From Limnoperna fortunei (Eukaryota; Mollusca; Bivalvia; Mytilida; Modiolidae): DNA of 64,000 nt. A program made the translations under genes and the position numbers. The stretch is taken from positions 62,392,074 through 62,456,073 of the forward strand of contig OX104113.1 in assembly GCA_944474755.1 (NCBI GenBank), written 5' to 3'. Shown one piece after another: positions 11,601-26,600 of the stretch (positions within the stretch are counted from its first letter, which is position 1; each line of letters starts with the position of its first letter). The notes under the pieces are model-generated. The model worked only from the letters and a program-made list of their open reading frames with translations. It was not told where the DNA came from and did not search any database.

Positions 11601-14600
11601 ATTTAAGGAAACTTGAGGATAAAGTTTTTTTGGTTTTCATTGAACATAAAAATGTTGAGAGTCTGTTATGGACATGCACTATTTTTGGACTGAAATTTAA
11701 AGTGAAAGTAGATTTTTTAGACCATATGAACTTCCAGGTGAGAGCTCGTTTTTATATGCAATGAAACAGAGTGAAATTTTGAAAGAATGCTGACCCTGTG
11801 CATATTGTTATGGGACAGACATGTCACTTTATTTTAAATAAAGGTAAATTGTCTAGGAAAAGTCAAAATCATCAAATTTAATACAGCCACAGCCGAAAAA
11901 CAATGGTGGTCCTTCACTTGTAAGCTACAACATATAATTAAGACACATTTAAAATTACTTTTATTTCCCTACCTAAACTTTCAGGTAGAGAGCTAAAATC
12001 TCCCTAATGAATTAGATGACATGTTAAGGTTGGGCAATGTTGATATTAAAAAAATGCACAAACAAGTTAAAAAAAAACATTCAGCTATGCGGTATTGTTT
12101 GATTGAGCTCTAGTAGGCAGTGGGGAAACACAATTATTTGTTATATGACCTAACTACTGAGCACGCATGGTCTCATTTTCGAGTACCATTCTCTGTATTG
12201 GCCTCAGAAGTGAAGTGGTGTAGGTTATAAAGTCACTTACTATCAATCATGTAAACACTGGGGTTGTGAGTAATTACTTCCTGCAGTCCAAAAGGGTTCA
12301 ATGATTTACCCAAAAGAAAGAATAAAGCAAACAATCAAAAAGAACCTAAAACACCACTACCTCAACATCTTCATACTTAATTCACATAGAAATTATACCA
12401 ATTGTTTGCTACCTGCCAGGTAATACCTAATCATATTATTTATGAATAAAAGGTTAAAAGTACATAAATTACCTTAAATTTTTGACATTCAATATAAAAG
12501 AAGAAATCTTTATCTTTATTAGGAGAACCGTCTTCCTCGCCATGTTTCAGAAGATATTTATAGAAATAAAGCATCATTAGTGTCATGTTTCCATTGGCAG
12601 CTTGTTTTAAAGCTTTGTTAAACTCGTCTTTGTCATCTTTAGTTGCATGGCCTCTACCAGTCTACAAAATAAATTGGAGGAATACACTTAGAAACTTCTA
12701 TGCAAATTAAAGGTAAATGATAAATGATCATATATTCCATAAAATGTTTTATTAGAATTTGTGTTTCCATACCATTTGAAATTATAAAGACTAAATTTTT
12801 CATTAATATCATTAAATAAAAAGGTTAAAATCTATTTCTGCACAAAATAGGTAGGCTGCTTGTCATAGGACAGGAAAAAAATGGTTCAAAACATCCATTA
12901 CTTTGGTGATGCCAGAAGCATAGAAATTTGCAGTGCCAAGTCAAAGACAACTATTTTTTTTTTTTATTTTCTTTTTTTTGGTAAGTTGTTAAAATATTCT
13001 TAAAGTGTTCTTAAATATGAAATTAGAATGTTTTAAAGTTATGTACATGTGTTAAAGCTTTGATGAAAGGGGCAATTTTAAATGCACCATGTGTCCCATA
13101 CAAAATGTGTTTCAGTCCAACCCTTTATTTGACAATAACTACAATAATTCACAATGCCAAAAAAGTGGTACATAAATTCATATACAGTAGACAAATAAAT
13201 TTTCTGGTAACCCCTTTAATGTCTTTAAGATATATTTTACTGTCATACAACCTTGCATGTATACCGGTAGGATTTTATGACCACTTGTTCCAATTTCAAA
13301 GATTTAAAAAAAAAATCCAAAATTATTACATACAATTGTTGTTCCATCGACCTCAAGTGCAAACATGCAACATGTACACAAATACATATGTACTGAGCAT
13401 GCATACATTTTTTAATCAAATTTTAGCAAAATGAAGCAAAACTTGCAGATGGCCCCAGATACCAACATACATGTCAGATATTATATACACAGTTACATGC
13501 ACGTTTGATACAAATACAAAATTGCGGGGTAGTAATATAGTACAAAATGATTATATTAGCTCAGTTTATCCAACACTCTTTATATATTTGTCCCCAATAT
13601 GAATTAAAAATTGTGACGTCTGCCTCAAGAGCAAGTGGCAAAAAAGAGAAATAAAAAAAAAACAGATAATCAGAGATATATAGGATCTTACATTGGTATG
13701 AGTGGATTATCCGATTTCTCGAATCGAGATAGTTAAATTATGGAATTTTAAGTCCGAGCCTTGGCGAGGACTTAAATTTCCATAACTTAACTATCGAGAT
13801 TGGAGAAATCCGATAATCCAAGAGTACTAATGTAAGATTCTGTTTCTCTAATTTTAAAAAGTAGTAAATTTGCGAAACGAAGTACAAATTCTCCCAACCC
13901 CAATTTTACGTTCATGACTTGAATATACACGGTAAATGGAAGGTGTTTTGTTTATGACGTCATGAGTTCTTCTTGTGACGTTATTATTTTTAACCAATCA
14001 ACTGCTGAGAACAACAAATTCACTAGTGACGAGAAATATTTTTTCCACACTGGTCAAGCGGTCGAAATATTACGTCAAAATTAGAGAAAAATAAATCTAA
14101 GGGTCAATTTACACATAATTAGTATCTAACAGTTAATTACAAAAAAAAAATTGTATATTTAAACCTTACTGGCAGTCCACTTATAGCTGGACATGCTGAA
14201 TACAGAAGTACTTATTAAATGATATATGGAAACCATTACTTTATTATGAACTTCTCCCAACGGAACTGTTGTCCTATAGTTTGGTGTGGTGAGGTATCAG
14301 AAAAGAGTTCAGTATATTGCAGATATGTTAACAATGTACTCCTTCTGACTACTGGCAAGTATACATAGCAACAGAATTACGATCTCCGATCGCTAAGTGT
14401 TAATCTCCGGTAGTCAAGGTGGAGTAAGACTGTTAAAAAATAGTGAAGGCCAATAAACAAGTTAATTGCTTGTTATGTAGCATCGATTGTTTTAAATCTG
14501 ACAGGGGATAATGTCTATGTTTATTGATGAATACTGCTGCAATAGAGCAATGTGTTTATCTCCCCAGTACAATACAGGAATTATACACCTATGGTATTAG

Positions 14601-17600
14601 TGTTTATCTCCCCAGTACAATACAGGAATTATACACCTATGGTATTAGTGTTTATCTCCCCAGTACAATACAGGAATTATACACCTATGGTATTAGTGTT
14701 TATCTCCCCAGTACAATACAAGAATTATACACCTATGGTATTAGTGTTCATCTCCCCAGTACAATACAGGAATTATACACCTATGATATTAGTGTTTATC
14801 TCCCCAGTACAATACAGGAATTATACACCTATGGTATTAGTGTTTATCTCCCCAGTACAATACAGGAATTATACACCTATGGTATTAGTGTTTATCTCCC
14901 CAGTACAATACAGGTATTATACACCTATGGTATTAGTGTTGATCTCCCCAGTACAATACAGGTATTATACACCTATGGTATTAGTGTTGATCTCCCCAGT
15001 ACAATACAGGAATTATACACCTATGGTATTAGTGTTCATCTCCCCAGTACAATACAGGAATTATACACCTATGGTATTAGTGTTCATCTCCCCAGTACAA
15101 TACAGGAATTATACACCTATGGTATTAGTGTTCATCTCCCCAGTACAATACAGGTATTATACACCTATGGTATTAGTGTTTATCTCCCCAGTACAATACA
15201 GGAATTATACACCTATGGTATTAGTGTTCATCTCCCCAGTACAATACAGGAATTATACACCTATGGTATTAGTGTTCATCTCCCCAGTACAATACAGGTA
15301 TTATACACCTATGGTATTAGTGTTCATCTCCCCAGTACAATACAGGTATTATACACCTATGATATTAGTGTTTATCTCCCCAGTACAATACAGGAATTAT
15401 ACACCTATGGTATTAGTGTTTATCTCCCCAGTACAATACAGGAATTATACACCTATGGTATTAGTGTTTATCTCCCCAGTACAATACAAGAATTATACAC
15501 CTATGGTATTAGTGTTCATCTCCCCAGTACAATACAGGAATTATACACCTATGATATTAGTGTTCATCTCCCCAGAACAATACAGGTATTATACACCTAT
15601 GCTATTAGTGTTCATCTCCCCAGAACAATACAGGTATTATCCACCTATGGCATTAGTGTTTATCTCCCCAGTACAACACAGGTATTATCCACCTATGGCA
15701 TTAGTGTTCATCTCCCCAGAACAATACAGGTATTATCCTCCTATGGCATTAGTGTTTATCTCCCCAGTACAATACAGGTATTATACACCTATGGTAAAGA
15801 TATATTAATTGAAGGGTTGACAATGACAAAATGAATTGCATGGTTTTTTTATGGGGTTTAACACCACTTTCAGTTACATCAAGGCTTCCAGATTTATTCA
15901 GGTAGGAAACAAGAGTGCCATGTAAACACCAAAGGCTTGTGGCATGAAAACTGACAATACTTTTTCAAGTCAGCTTGCACAACAATCATGCCCATAGATG
16001 AAACCTTAGTGTTCTTTCTAAATGAATTGTTAAAGAATACAACAGGAGGATTAAATTTCTCTCTGTATAACACAAGTATGTAACCTAGGAGTCCTAACAC
16101 CAGTTGCACTATGAATATTGCAGTTTTCATTGCAGAGTAGGATAATGAACTTGTTAAATACATGTATAGTATACATTCATAATACAATAATTATTCTATT
16201 GTTAAAACTTTAATATGCAAATAAGTACTAAGCTCTGAATCTACTTGTCTTCAAAACTATTTTATGTATGTGCAGGGGTTCTTCTATCAATGATGCTTCA
16301 CACTTTTACTATTGTTAATATCTACTCAATACCTAATCAATTTATGTATTATTGTTTTGAGTATTTTTCAGAATGCATTCTCTTCATTGTAGATGCATCT
16401 CCAGTGGGAAGACTATTATAAAACATATAGAATTTCATATACTCAAGAGTGTTCTAAAGACATTCAACTAAATAAATTATGTTTTATCATCCATCAAACA
16501 TTGTTCCACCGTTCTGTATTCTGTAAACAAACATGGGTTAATAACTAGGACATCATATATTTAGTAAACTACACTGCTATCTGAAATGTGTTAAAATATT
16601 AAGACATGCAAAAAAAAGCAGGCTAAGCTATTGTCACTTTGTACTTCAAACGACTGCCATGCAAAGCCAACATCTGAACACGCCATGCCGAGCTACCTTT
16701 GACTTCTTCACAACCCTGCGAACTGTCAGTTGATTTTCCACTTTGACAGGACGGGTATACTTAGGTACTGGCGATTCATCCTAAATACAATCTCAAGCAA
16801 TTAAAACTATGCAAGGCAACACTGCATCAAATAATAAAATAACTTTATGAAGCTTAGTAAAAGAATTAATGTATTAGCTTAGCCTTTGATTTCTTGGATG
16901 AAGCTAATAGTATTTAAGAGAAAATTTTAAAAATAATAATAAATTAATGTTATTACTGAAATTCTATACAAATTGAAAGCAAATGACTAGTTGAATAATT
17001 AAACGAAACATCTATGTCAAAAAAGAGAAAAGCTTTTATAACTTTAAAAAATGTTATTATTAGAAAATAATTAGTGGAATTAAAATGAAGCAATGTTATA
17101 AAAACATAGCAAAAAAACAAAAAAGTTCAAAATTAACAATAACTCACAACAAATATATAATAAATTTCTTTCATTGTATAATCTGCTTTTTAGATTACAG
17201 TCCTTGGATGAAATTTGAATTGCGGTTTCAAAAACCCCCAAAAGTATACATTATTTGTCCTTCATTTACCGAGTTCTGAATGACAATGTTTCCTCTAAAT
17301 ATTGAGATAATTAAAATTCAAACTGACACCCATTACAAGGCATGAATCAATGAAACAGGCATTTTATCACAATGCTGTCACTTTCACCAATCAAGTGTCC
17401 TTATGAACAAAGAATTTCTAAAATTTCTACTAAAGACTCCTATAAATAGGTTTGCTGCTGTGGTCACTCAGTTTTAAATTAAATTGGTCATATACATGCA
17501 CACTTGTACAATCTTTTTTTCATGATAAATTTTGTCAAAACAATGTTACATTTCAATCAGTTTTATAACAGCAGTTAAAATGTTGAGAACAGGTGTTACT

Positions 17601-20600
17601 TAAAGAAAGTCTTAGTTTATATACATGTTGCCCTTGAAAACAGGTTTTGTCTGCCATCTTTGAATGTTAGATTTGTTTGAAACACATGTTCACTTCAGAT
17701 TTTTTTTATTACACAGAGGCTAATTTAACGATTGTGTCAGTATTTTTGCTACCCAATCAGTATAACCACCTATTTCATAAAAGCATGTTATATAAATTGT
17801 GTTCAGTAGAAGCTATACTGTAGAATTAGTAAGCATTTCATGCCATTAGTATGTAATTATCCTACATCAGACAGCCAACTTGAGTAACCATCAGCATTTC
17901 AAGTAGTCTTCATTACAACAATATAATCAGTAAAGAGCTTATAACTCTGCATGCTTAGTAAACTGTTACATCACACATACTATTTTGTCAAAAATAGGTG
18001 CTCAGACTGCCAAGAGCAGTCAAAGCACCAGCAGACGCCATTTGCCACCATGTTATAACCAAGTCAAAACACCAGCAGATGTCATCTGCCACAAAATTAT
18101 AACAAAGTCCAAGCATCAGCAGACGCCAATCTGCCACCATGTTATAACGAAGTTAATCCATTAAGTTGAGTACCAAACATGACATGCCATTCCGTTACCT
18201 CGCCCCACACATCATCTTCATCAGATTCCTCGTTTTTCACTTGAGGAGCTTCTTTCGCAAATCTGACTTTACGACCCCCTAATTTCTGTGGGTCATCATG
18301 CATGTACATATCTACTGTCATGCAAGGCATTTCATTGGGAATTTTCATCCGCTGAACAAATTTCCAGTTCTTTGGAACTTTACCATCTGGTGGCTTTTCA
18401 GGTATTTCTGGAGATTTCTCCTTTTCGGGACTCTCAACAGCTTCATCTGACTGTTATCAAAACAATTGTCAGGATGGTTTTTTTTCACAAAAATGTTTAA
18501 ATTTATACTTTACATGAGCATTATTTGCCACTGGTTTGATAAATTATAAATTATAAACATCTTACAATTTGTATAACATTAAAAATATCAACAATTCATT
18601 TCTCATAACAAAATACTTTTACCATTATACATATCTAAAGTGAACAAAATTATCAAAATATAAACTTAAATAAAAAATAAATACAACCACTAGCCATTGA
18701 ATAATATTTTGTAATATAAAAATACCACCAACCAAGTATTTATATCTGCTCTTCCCATCTGAAATCTAATATAAGCTTCATTATAAATTGAATACTGATT
18801 CATGCTGGGTGTGACAAAGGGGGATAACCCATTTTATTAGCACATGCAACATGAAGCAGATATTGTCATAGTACCAACCAATTTTTGCAGCAGAATATTT
18901 TTAAAATATCAGTTATAAAAATACATTTGTTTTCTTATCATTGAAAAAGAGAATAACTAATTGTACTTATTTTGAAACACATTTCCATTCTGTACAACAA
19001 AAATTGGTTGAAATCAATTTCATACAAATTACCGAACTATACCCTTTTACTACCCAATAATACTAAACCTTTATTAAAATTTTCCCACGTTCAAAATTAT
19101 TTTCTTCCTTGGTCTCATCTTTCGGTACAGGTACTACTAGCTTTGAAAATAAAAGCCCCACTTGTTTATGTTGTATTTTTAAATTCAGTTTTGCTATTTT
19201 CTTCTAAGAACTAGCAATCAAGATAGTGTTAATATACCTTGATATAACTTGACTCTAGCAAACTACCTGGTATTATATTAAATTACTTATATTGCATATA
19301 ATACAAATTTATTTCAAATCAAGATCTATTACACAAGTATATGATAAAATATGTCATACCAAAATTTTTTTTTTTTCAAAATCATGACAGTTTAACACAA
19401 AAATAACCAAAATCAAAATCAAGCAAAAAATTAAAACAGCTTAAAAACATGTGCTTTAAAACAGCAATGCTAAAATCACTAAAAAATACATAGGTCATGT
19501 TTACCTTTCCTTTTCTGCCTTTCTTCCAAGTGGGTACAGCCAAAGTAGCATCTAATCGCAGGGTCAGTTCTGCCTGGGACAAATTAACAAGTTCTCGAGC
19601 ATCCATTCCATGTTCTGCAGCTTTTTCCTGTAAAAGTGAGTGCTTTTATTTATATTTTTTAGTTACTCCTTATGCTCTTTCTTACTTAGAGAAAAAAAAT
19701 TATTTAAAAAAAAAATCATAAATTAAAAAAAATATATTTAGATAAAAAGAACATGTATTTTGCAAATTCAACAAAATAACATGAAAAAAAATATTTAGAC
19801 AAGGTTTTTACAATCTGATCAACTAAAACCTAGAAATAAACTGCCTTTTTAACTTACAACAAGATAAGGTTTGAATACTTCATCAATCTTAGGCAGTATA
19901 TAGTGCTGCATTTCTTTCAACACTGGTGTCTTTGGTCTCTCAGACAGCTTGGCTTGTAATTTATCATTAAATGCAATTTTCTTTTTTCCATGTGGGTCTG
20001 AATATGTTCTGTGAGCAAAGAAAAATGAAACTTAATGGTTAAAGATGTGTTGCTTTGATGTTTATGCTACTGTCTACAATTTTTAGATATGGACCAGCAC
20101 TAAGTCGTGCTAAGTATACCCCCACTCAACCATTTTTCGGCTTGGAAAACAGGAAGTAAATAACGGACTGACCTGGAATGTGCACCAAATTTGAAATCAA
20201 TCCCTTTAGTAAAAGCCGAGAAATCTGTTACATAAGTTTGCACCGTACGGACAGACAGATGGACAAGGTGATTGCAATATAGCCCCCTCTTTAACTAGTG
20301 GGTATAAAATATCATGAGGTCTAGTATCACTGTATGATGGAGATGAGGCACTCTGTAAAATCACTTGATCTAGGCAGGAACTGGCAATTCCTGTGGACCA
20401 CATCTTGTCAGAAGTCTGTATAATTGCAGTATTCAAAAATTGCAGTTGACAACAGTAGAGGACTGACTACTTTAACTACCTAGCCACTGAGGCCCTGTGA
20501 TTACTTGCCTTAATAAGTTATTTATGCTTAGTACCTTGAACTGTGAAAATGTAAACAGATTTCTCAGTGTAAACAACCTTCAAAACTAAATTTTTCAAGA

Positions 20601-23600
20601 TATTACATTACTGTAGAAACCAATACATTTAAAACGTTTTGCAAAAATATAATACAAAAGGCTTGATCAAACTGGTATTTTTCCAGTGGCAGTCAAACTT
20701 TTCTGCCCATTGGTTCATCCTACATCCCTAATGGATTGATAGCTTGCCAACTCGTTCTCACCCTGAAAACAGCTAAAATACAGCTTGGCGGACATTAAGC
20801 TACTATTAAATCAATCAATTAAACTTACTTATAAATCAGCGTAGCTTGAGCATCTTTTTTCTTTGCCACATTTTTACTACTTCCGTAACTAAGATATTTC
20901 TCAACATCATTGAATAATTGTATCATGAAAAAATGTTCTTTGTCATCTGTGTCCTGCAGATGTTTTTTAAATGCCTTCATAATGCTGTTAAAAAAAACAA
21001 ATACAAATAATATATGCAGGAATAGTCGAAAAAGGATTTATTGTTATTATTTTTAGCATTAACAGTAAGTTTAAACCCTAGACCAATAAACTTTGTAAAT
21101 GTGAATGATTGACACCATGTATGCAGCATTATGGCAAGGTGCCAATAGCAGAAATTTTTCGTAATTGTTAAGCAATATAGATTTTGGGCTTTAAATGAGG
21201 TTGGCAACAGATGTGGGAAAATTGTTCAACCTCAGATTTTTCATTGGTAAAAAGAAGGAATAAGCTGGAAATAAGTAGATATAAAACCTAACATCGCCTT
21301 ACCTATAACATTATAATTCATACCTTGTTACATCCCCACAGCAACCTTTAATTCATAAATTTTTACATTCTTTCACCTATAACATTTACATTCTTACCTT
21401 CGATTATCCACCAGTTCAGCAAAGGGAGGAGGGGGTTTAGCACTTTTGTTTTCTGGGTCACCTTCTCCATCCTCTTCACCATCTTCTTTCTGAAAATTTT
21501 TTTTTTAATTTCCATAAATATTTGTCAATAACAAGGGAGGTAATTTTGCTAAAATGCTACAAGTGTAATTGGTGGATTTTATTCAATTTTAATTAATTTA
21601 CAAACTTTTCAAGTAAATGCTATGTTATGATGAAATCTGATCTGAAAATAATCATTTCTCAGTCGCTGTCAACTTGAGGTTACAAATGTCAAATAAATTA
21701 ACGTACCTCAGGACCTTTCTTCTTTTTCGCCTCTCGCACACGTCTATAAGCATTTCTTATAGCTTTTCTACGTTCACGTTCCATGTCTTTTCTTCTTAGT
21801 CTGGCCAGCATACGAAGCTCTGCTCTTTTCTCGGAATCAATATCATCTGCTAAAGCATTTTGCATACGCCTTGCTTTCTCTGAGTCTGTCGTAGCAACCC
21901 TATCACAACAAAGTTTAAATTCATGATCTAAATAACATAATCTAAATGATTTGTGTGTTCACCATTTTAAAAACAAAAAAGTTATCTTCCAGCTGTTCCA
22001 AAATTTAGTCCCTGACATTTGATGCCGAAATTACTTATCTATATGATTTGAGTGCATTTCCAGATAAAAGACAAACATAATAACAGATGTCTAATTAAAT
22101 AACTTAAATAGAAATTCAGTATAACTTAATTCAGGCCATTAAACCTGACTTTATGACTTAGACTATAGTTTAAAGTTTAACACATCTCAACCTGAACAGT
22201 TAGAAGTAATACAGGTACTGGTTCAAGGATTCAAACCACATTTTAATTTACGATGAGAATTTAATTTTTTTTTTTTAATATTTCAGAAAAAAATTCTAAT
22301 ACTAATTACAAAAGAAACATTCTCAATTTCCTAGTTCAAAGAAAAATAAAGCAAAAAGTGGCCTTGTTTGTGAAGCAGAATACTGATTTGAGATCTGATT
22401 GTTTGTAATAAAACATGTCTCTACAGATGTTAAAATGTAGAAAATAAGACATAACAATGACAAAGTATACAGATCTAATTTAAAGTTTTATTCATTCCTA
22501 TACATGTTTTTTCAATAATTCTCACCAGAAAAAGAGCTGTTTACAAGAACAAAAAAAAACTCTGTTACAAGATTAGCATACTAAACAAACTGTAATCTAG
22601 ACTTCAAAATAAAAATGGCATGAAATATAAGGATAACATGACTTGAATTAAAATATATGTGATCACAAATAACTGGTATTATCTATTCCTGCTTTCTGAT
22701 TGTTTCATCAAATATTTCATTAAAAATATTTCATGTTTTTGGAGTATAAAGGTTATTTTCCCTAAAGCAAGAATTGCTTCCCTTTTCAATGGATAAACTA
22801 TATAATAGTGTGGCAAATTTGAACTCGACCTTTATTTTAGAATTGAGACATACAGAACTTTAAATAAAAGTTGATTTTATTCCCATAAAATGATCTCTTT
22901 CTTTGTGACTTACCAATTCCGTTAACAGTTTTTCCCATCTTCCTATGTACATTGTACTATCCCCCACCCCAGAAATGTATAATATGTCAATGAAGTGTGG
23001 GTGTTGGTGGTGGGGAAATGGGGTGAAAGTTATGCAGAGTACAGTGTATAACTACCACATATCTTAAAAGAAACCAGATATCAGCAACCTGTTTTTCAAA
23101 GCAAAATGATCGTAAAGGGATTGAAATGTCATACAATATTTAAAAAACTCTGATGCATCATATTGGGCAGATTACTATGTATAAGGAAAGTGATTTAAGC
23201 AAATTTCATAATTAAATACCTGAAACAATCAAAATTATACAAAAAAAATTATGTGTAATGTCAAACCTGCCTTAGCAACCACATCATTAGATGTGAAGAC
23301 ATGTCTTTGTAAATCTTAATGTATTTTCCCTTTGAAGCGGTTTTTTTTTGTTAAATAAACCTGCATGTGAAGACCTTCAGTATTTAGTTACCTTAATTTC
23401 ATATGCATTGAAAGGTTACATAAGACTTAAGTTTAAATAGCAGTATCTGTTAATTTCTGTGATTGATTTGGAGAAAAGAAACATACAAAGGATCTAACAT
23501 GGTTGAAAGGTAAAATGAAAAGTTCGCAGACACCCAAGTGAAAAGATTTCTGGGTCCCCAACAAGGCTCTGGAGACCAAAGGAAATCTAGCAAAGCAGAA

Positions 23601-26600
23601 ATAATGAAATCTTTCTTACTAATTTGTGAAAAAAAACTTGATGTTTTGTAGAAAGATGTGAACAAATAGAGTTATCTACCCTGAAAGTAGTCTCATGTAT
23701 ACATATGTGAACAGCTATATGTGGTATAAACTGGATTGTGGAAGCACAAATTTGTTGTTTTCATGTTTAAAGAGTCCAAGTAAAAAAAAACATAACAAAA
23801 GCAAATATTTTATGATTTTTATTGCAGAACTGATGTCACAATCAATTTTCATAGGGAAAAGAAGCATACAATTTTTATCTAACCCATGGGTTGAGACAAC
23901 TGGCTAAAAATATGTGTGATGCTGTCTCAGTAGTGAGAAATAGATATCTAACATGACCATATCAAAGTTAACATATGCACATACCCCCAAAATTCAATAT
24001 GTGTATTCTTTCATTGAAAAGTAAAGCCACAAATATGAGTTAGACAATGAATGGTTCAGTTTGTTTATTATAAAGTATACATGTACATAATATATGAATT
24101 ATAAACATATATATCATTATAAATATATCCATTTAAATAAACAACACATCAGAAAATCTTATCATGAAAATGTTTCTAAAAATCATGTATGTCAAGTCAG
24201 ATACATTACATTATATGTGTAATGTAAACAAATTCCTTTTACTTAAAAATATTGTTAATTATAAATATAGCTGACTCTTGTTATCTCAAAAACTCTGATA
24301 AATCACATTCAATATCTATGTCCATACATACCACTTACGAATTTATTCATTGCTAGAGAAAACCGATTCTTTAAATAAAAAGTAACAAGAGTCAACTGTG
24401 ATTTGTATTAATACTCAAGCAAAGGTTTATGGATAAGCGTAAGGTGACTGGTTTCAAACTGATTGTGAAGACTGGTGACAAACGGGAATTTTCCAGTTTT
24501 ACCTGCTTAAGATCTGAGAAACTGAGGGTGAATCCTTTCTGCTGCAAAGTATATATAAATATTTCCTTGTATGACAGTTCTTCAAGAGTTGGGTTCTTTA
24601 TTTGCTAATTTTTTATTATGACTTTTGCACATTATTATGACTAATAAGTCTATTATAATACCTATCTGCTAAAAATTATTGCTAGTTTCTAATAAATCAG
24701 CTTACAAAATATGTCATTTAAGTACCATTGTTGTTTACTAAACACCTTACCTTGTCGTCATAAAAATATTTCTTTTAAGGTGGGGAATTTATTTTGTCTC
24801 ATCATGAGGCCAATCAAAACTTTAGATTGCTTGTTGTCATAGTAATTGAGAATCTTCTTTGACTAAAGAATATTCATAAACACTGCTTTAAATGCTACAA
24901 TAATGCTTTAAAGAAAACTTTTAATTTTCAAGGGAGATAACTATTCATTTCAATTTTATAGGTGTTCTACTAAAACATACAAGGCACCCAGTATGGAACC
25001 TTTTCTTGCTGATATTAGTGGTTCATTTAAAATTTTATGTAAAAAAACTGAAACATGAAAATAAAATATTAGGTCTGTCCTAGTTTTAAAATGTCTTCCC
25101 AGGATACAATATATACATATATGCTTTAATGTAACATAAGTATGTGTATTACTGTTTGGGACAAAAATAACTAAAAAATTATTTTAGTTATTTAAAAAAA
25201 AGTTCAGGTATTCTACAGAAAGTTAAAGCTAAAATAAAATAATCCTATTTTTATACATACCCAATGCCACATGCAGAATATTATGACTACAAAAAAGAAT
25301 AAAAACATATAAGAAAAAATATATTACCTTTTTACCCATGGGTCTGGTCTGGAAATGATCAACTGATCATTAAGTACTGTTATATCTATAACATCTGCTG
25401 TAGGGGGTGGGGAAAGACCTCGAGCTAAAACATGGGCACTGCAAAGATAACAAAACTGATATAACTTTCTAAATAAAATGGCAAAATTATTAGTGAACAT
25501 TCAATAATCCAGACTTCTTCAATGAGATACTGTGGTAAATGAAACTAATGTATTGACTAATTTATTTCAAAGGTGGTTAAAAGTACAGTAAAATATAAAA
25601 ACAAAACAAAGATAAACATCAGAGCACTTAAAATACTTTTTGAAAAACAATTCCATCAAAACATTGAAAAACAGTTCCATCAAAGCATTGAAAAACAATT
25701 CCATCATAACTTTGCAAAACATCTCCTGATTCATTTTCAGATATCAACCATTCTAAACATCTCATCTAAATTGAAACTTAATTTTAAAAAAACTAGCTAG
25801 TAGGTAGAAATTTAGATTAAATCTTACTCTAAAAACCCCTTGAGATCCTCCTTCAGATATCTTATCCATGCTTGTTGTAATCTATTCATGGCATACTGCT
25901 TAGCATTGTTAAATATTGAGGCTTCTATAAAATCAGTGGCATTCAGCAACTGTCTGTGGATTTCATCTTGTTCAATAGGTGAAAACCCTAAAATTAAACA
26001 AAAAAATTATTATTATTATTTAGTCCCTTTACAATACTTAATATCAAAATAACCAAAAAATAAACCATATAATTTCACTTTTTAAAAGTTGTAAACTTAC
26101 CCAGTGGATGGTAACAGTTGGGTGCAATATGGTTATTGTAAATAGTCCAGGCATGACATAGGCGTAATAATCTATCAGCTGACCTATCTTCTGCTGCACC
26201 ATATTCAGTGACACTTTGCCAAAATAACAACATGGACAATAACATTTTATCATCTTGCCTGAAAATTAAACAAATTATGTATTCCAACAACTTGCATTAA
26301 AGATATATCTCTAAAAACAATGTATAAAGCTTTTACTAAATAATTTTAGTGTCAAATTTCATCAAATTTTAAGATTTAATAAACTACAATCTACCATTTA
26401 AAAGTGGTGTAACCTTGATCTTATAATAAAGGATGGAAAAAAACTATTTTGTTTTCAGAACTTTTTAACATTTGATTTGTTTGAATGGTGTTTAATGTCA
26501 CTTTTAGCAAGTCATAGTAAGTCAATTGAAGCCATAGTATCCAGGGAAAACTCCAAACCTTCTGTTGTAAAATTGGCAGTCCTTGTAACTACAATTGGAG

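Noticed and set aside
14524..15834. A 436-codon plus-strand open frame as a repetitive protein gene
   Set aside because: It is the 48-bp minisatellite read through. A second frame is just as open, and changes between copies are largely amino-acid altering.
24339..24541. Two splice-bounded short frames (24503-24541 and 24339-24368) as RGS22 exons
   Set aside because: Both are phase 0 to 0, but exon 15 joins exon 16 in frame at phase 2 through the GTAATA donor, and adding them would break frame. Rare alternative use cannot be excluded.
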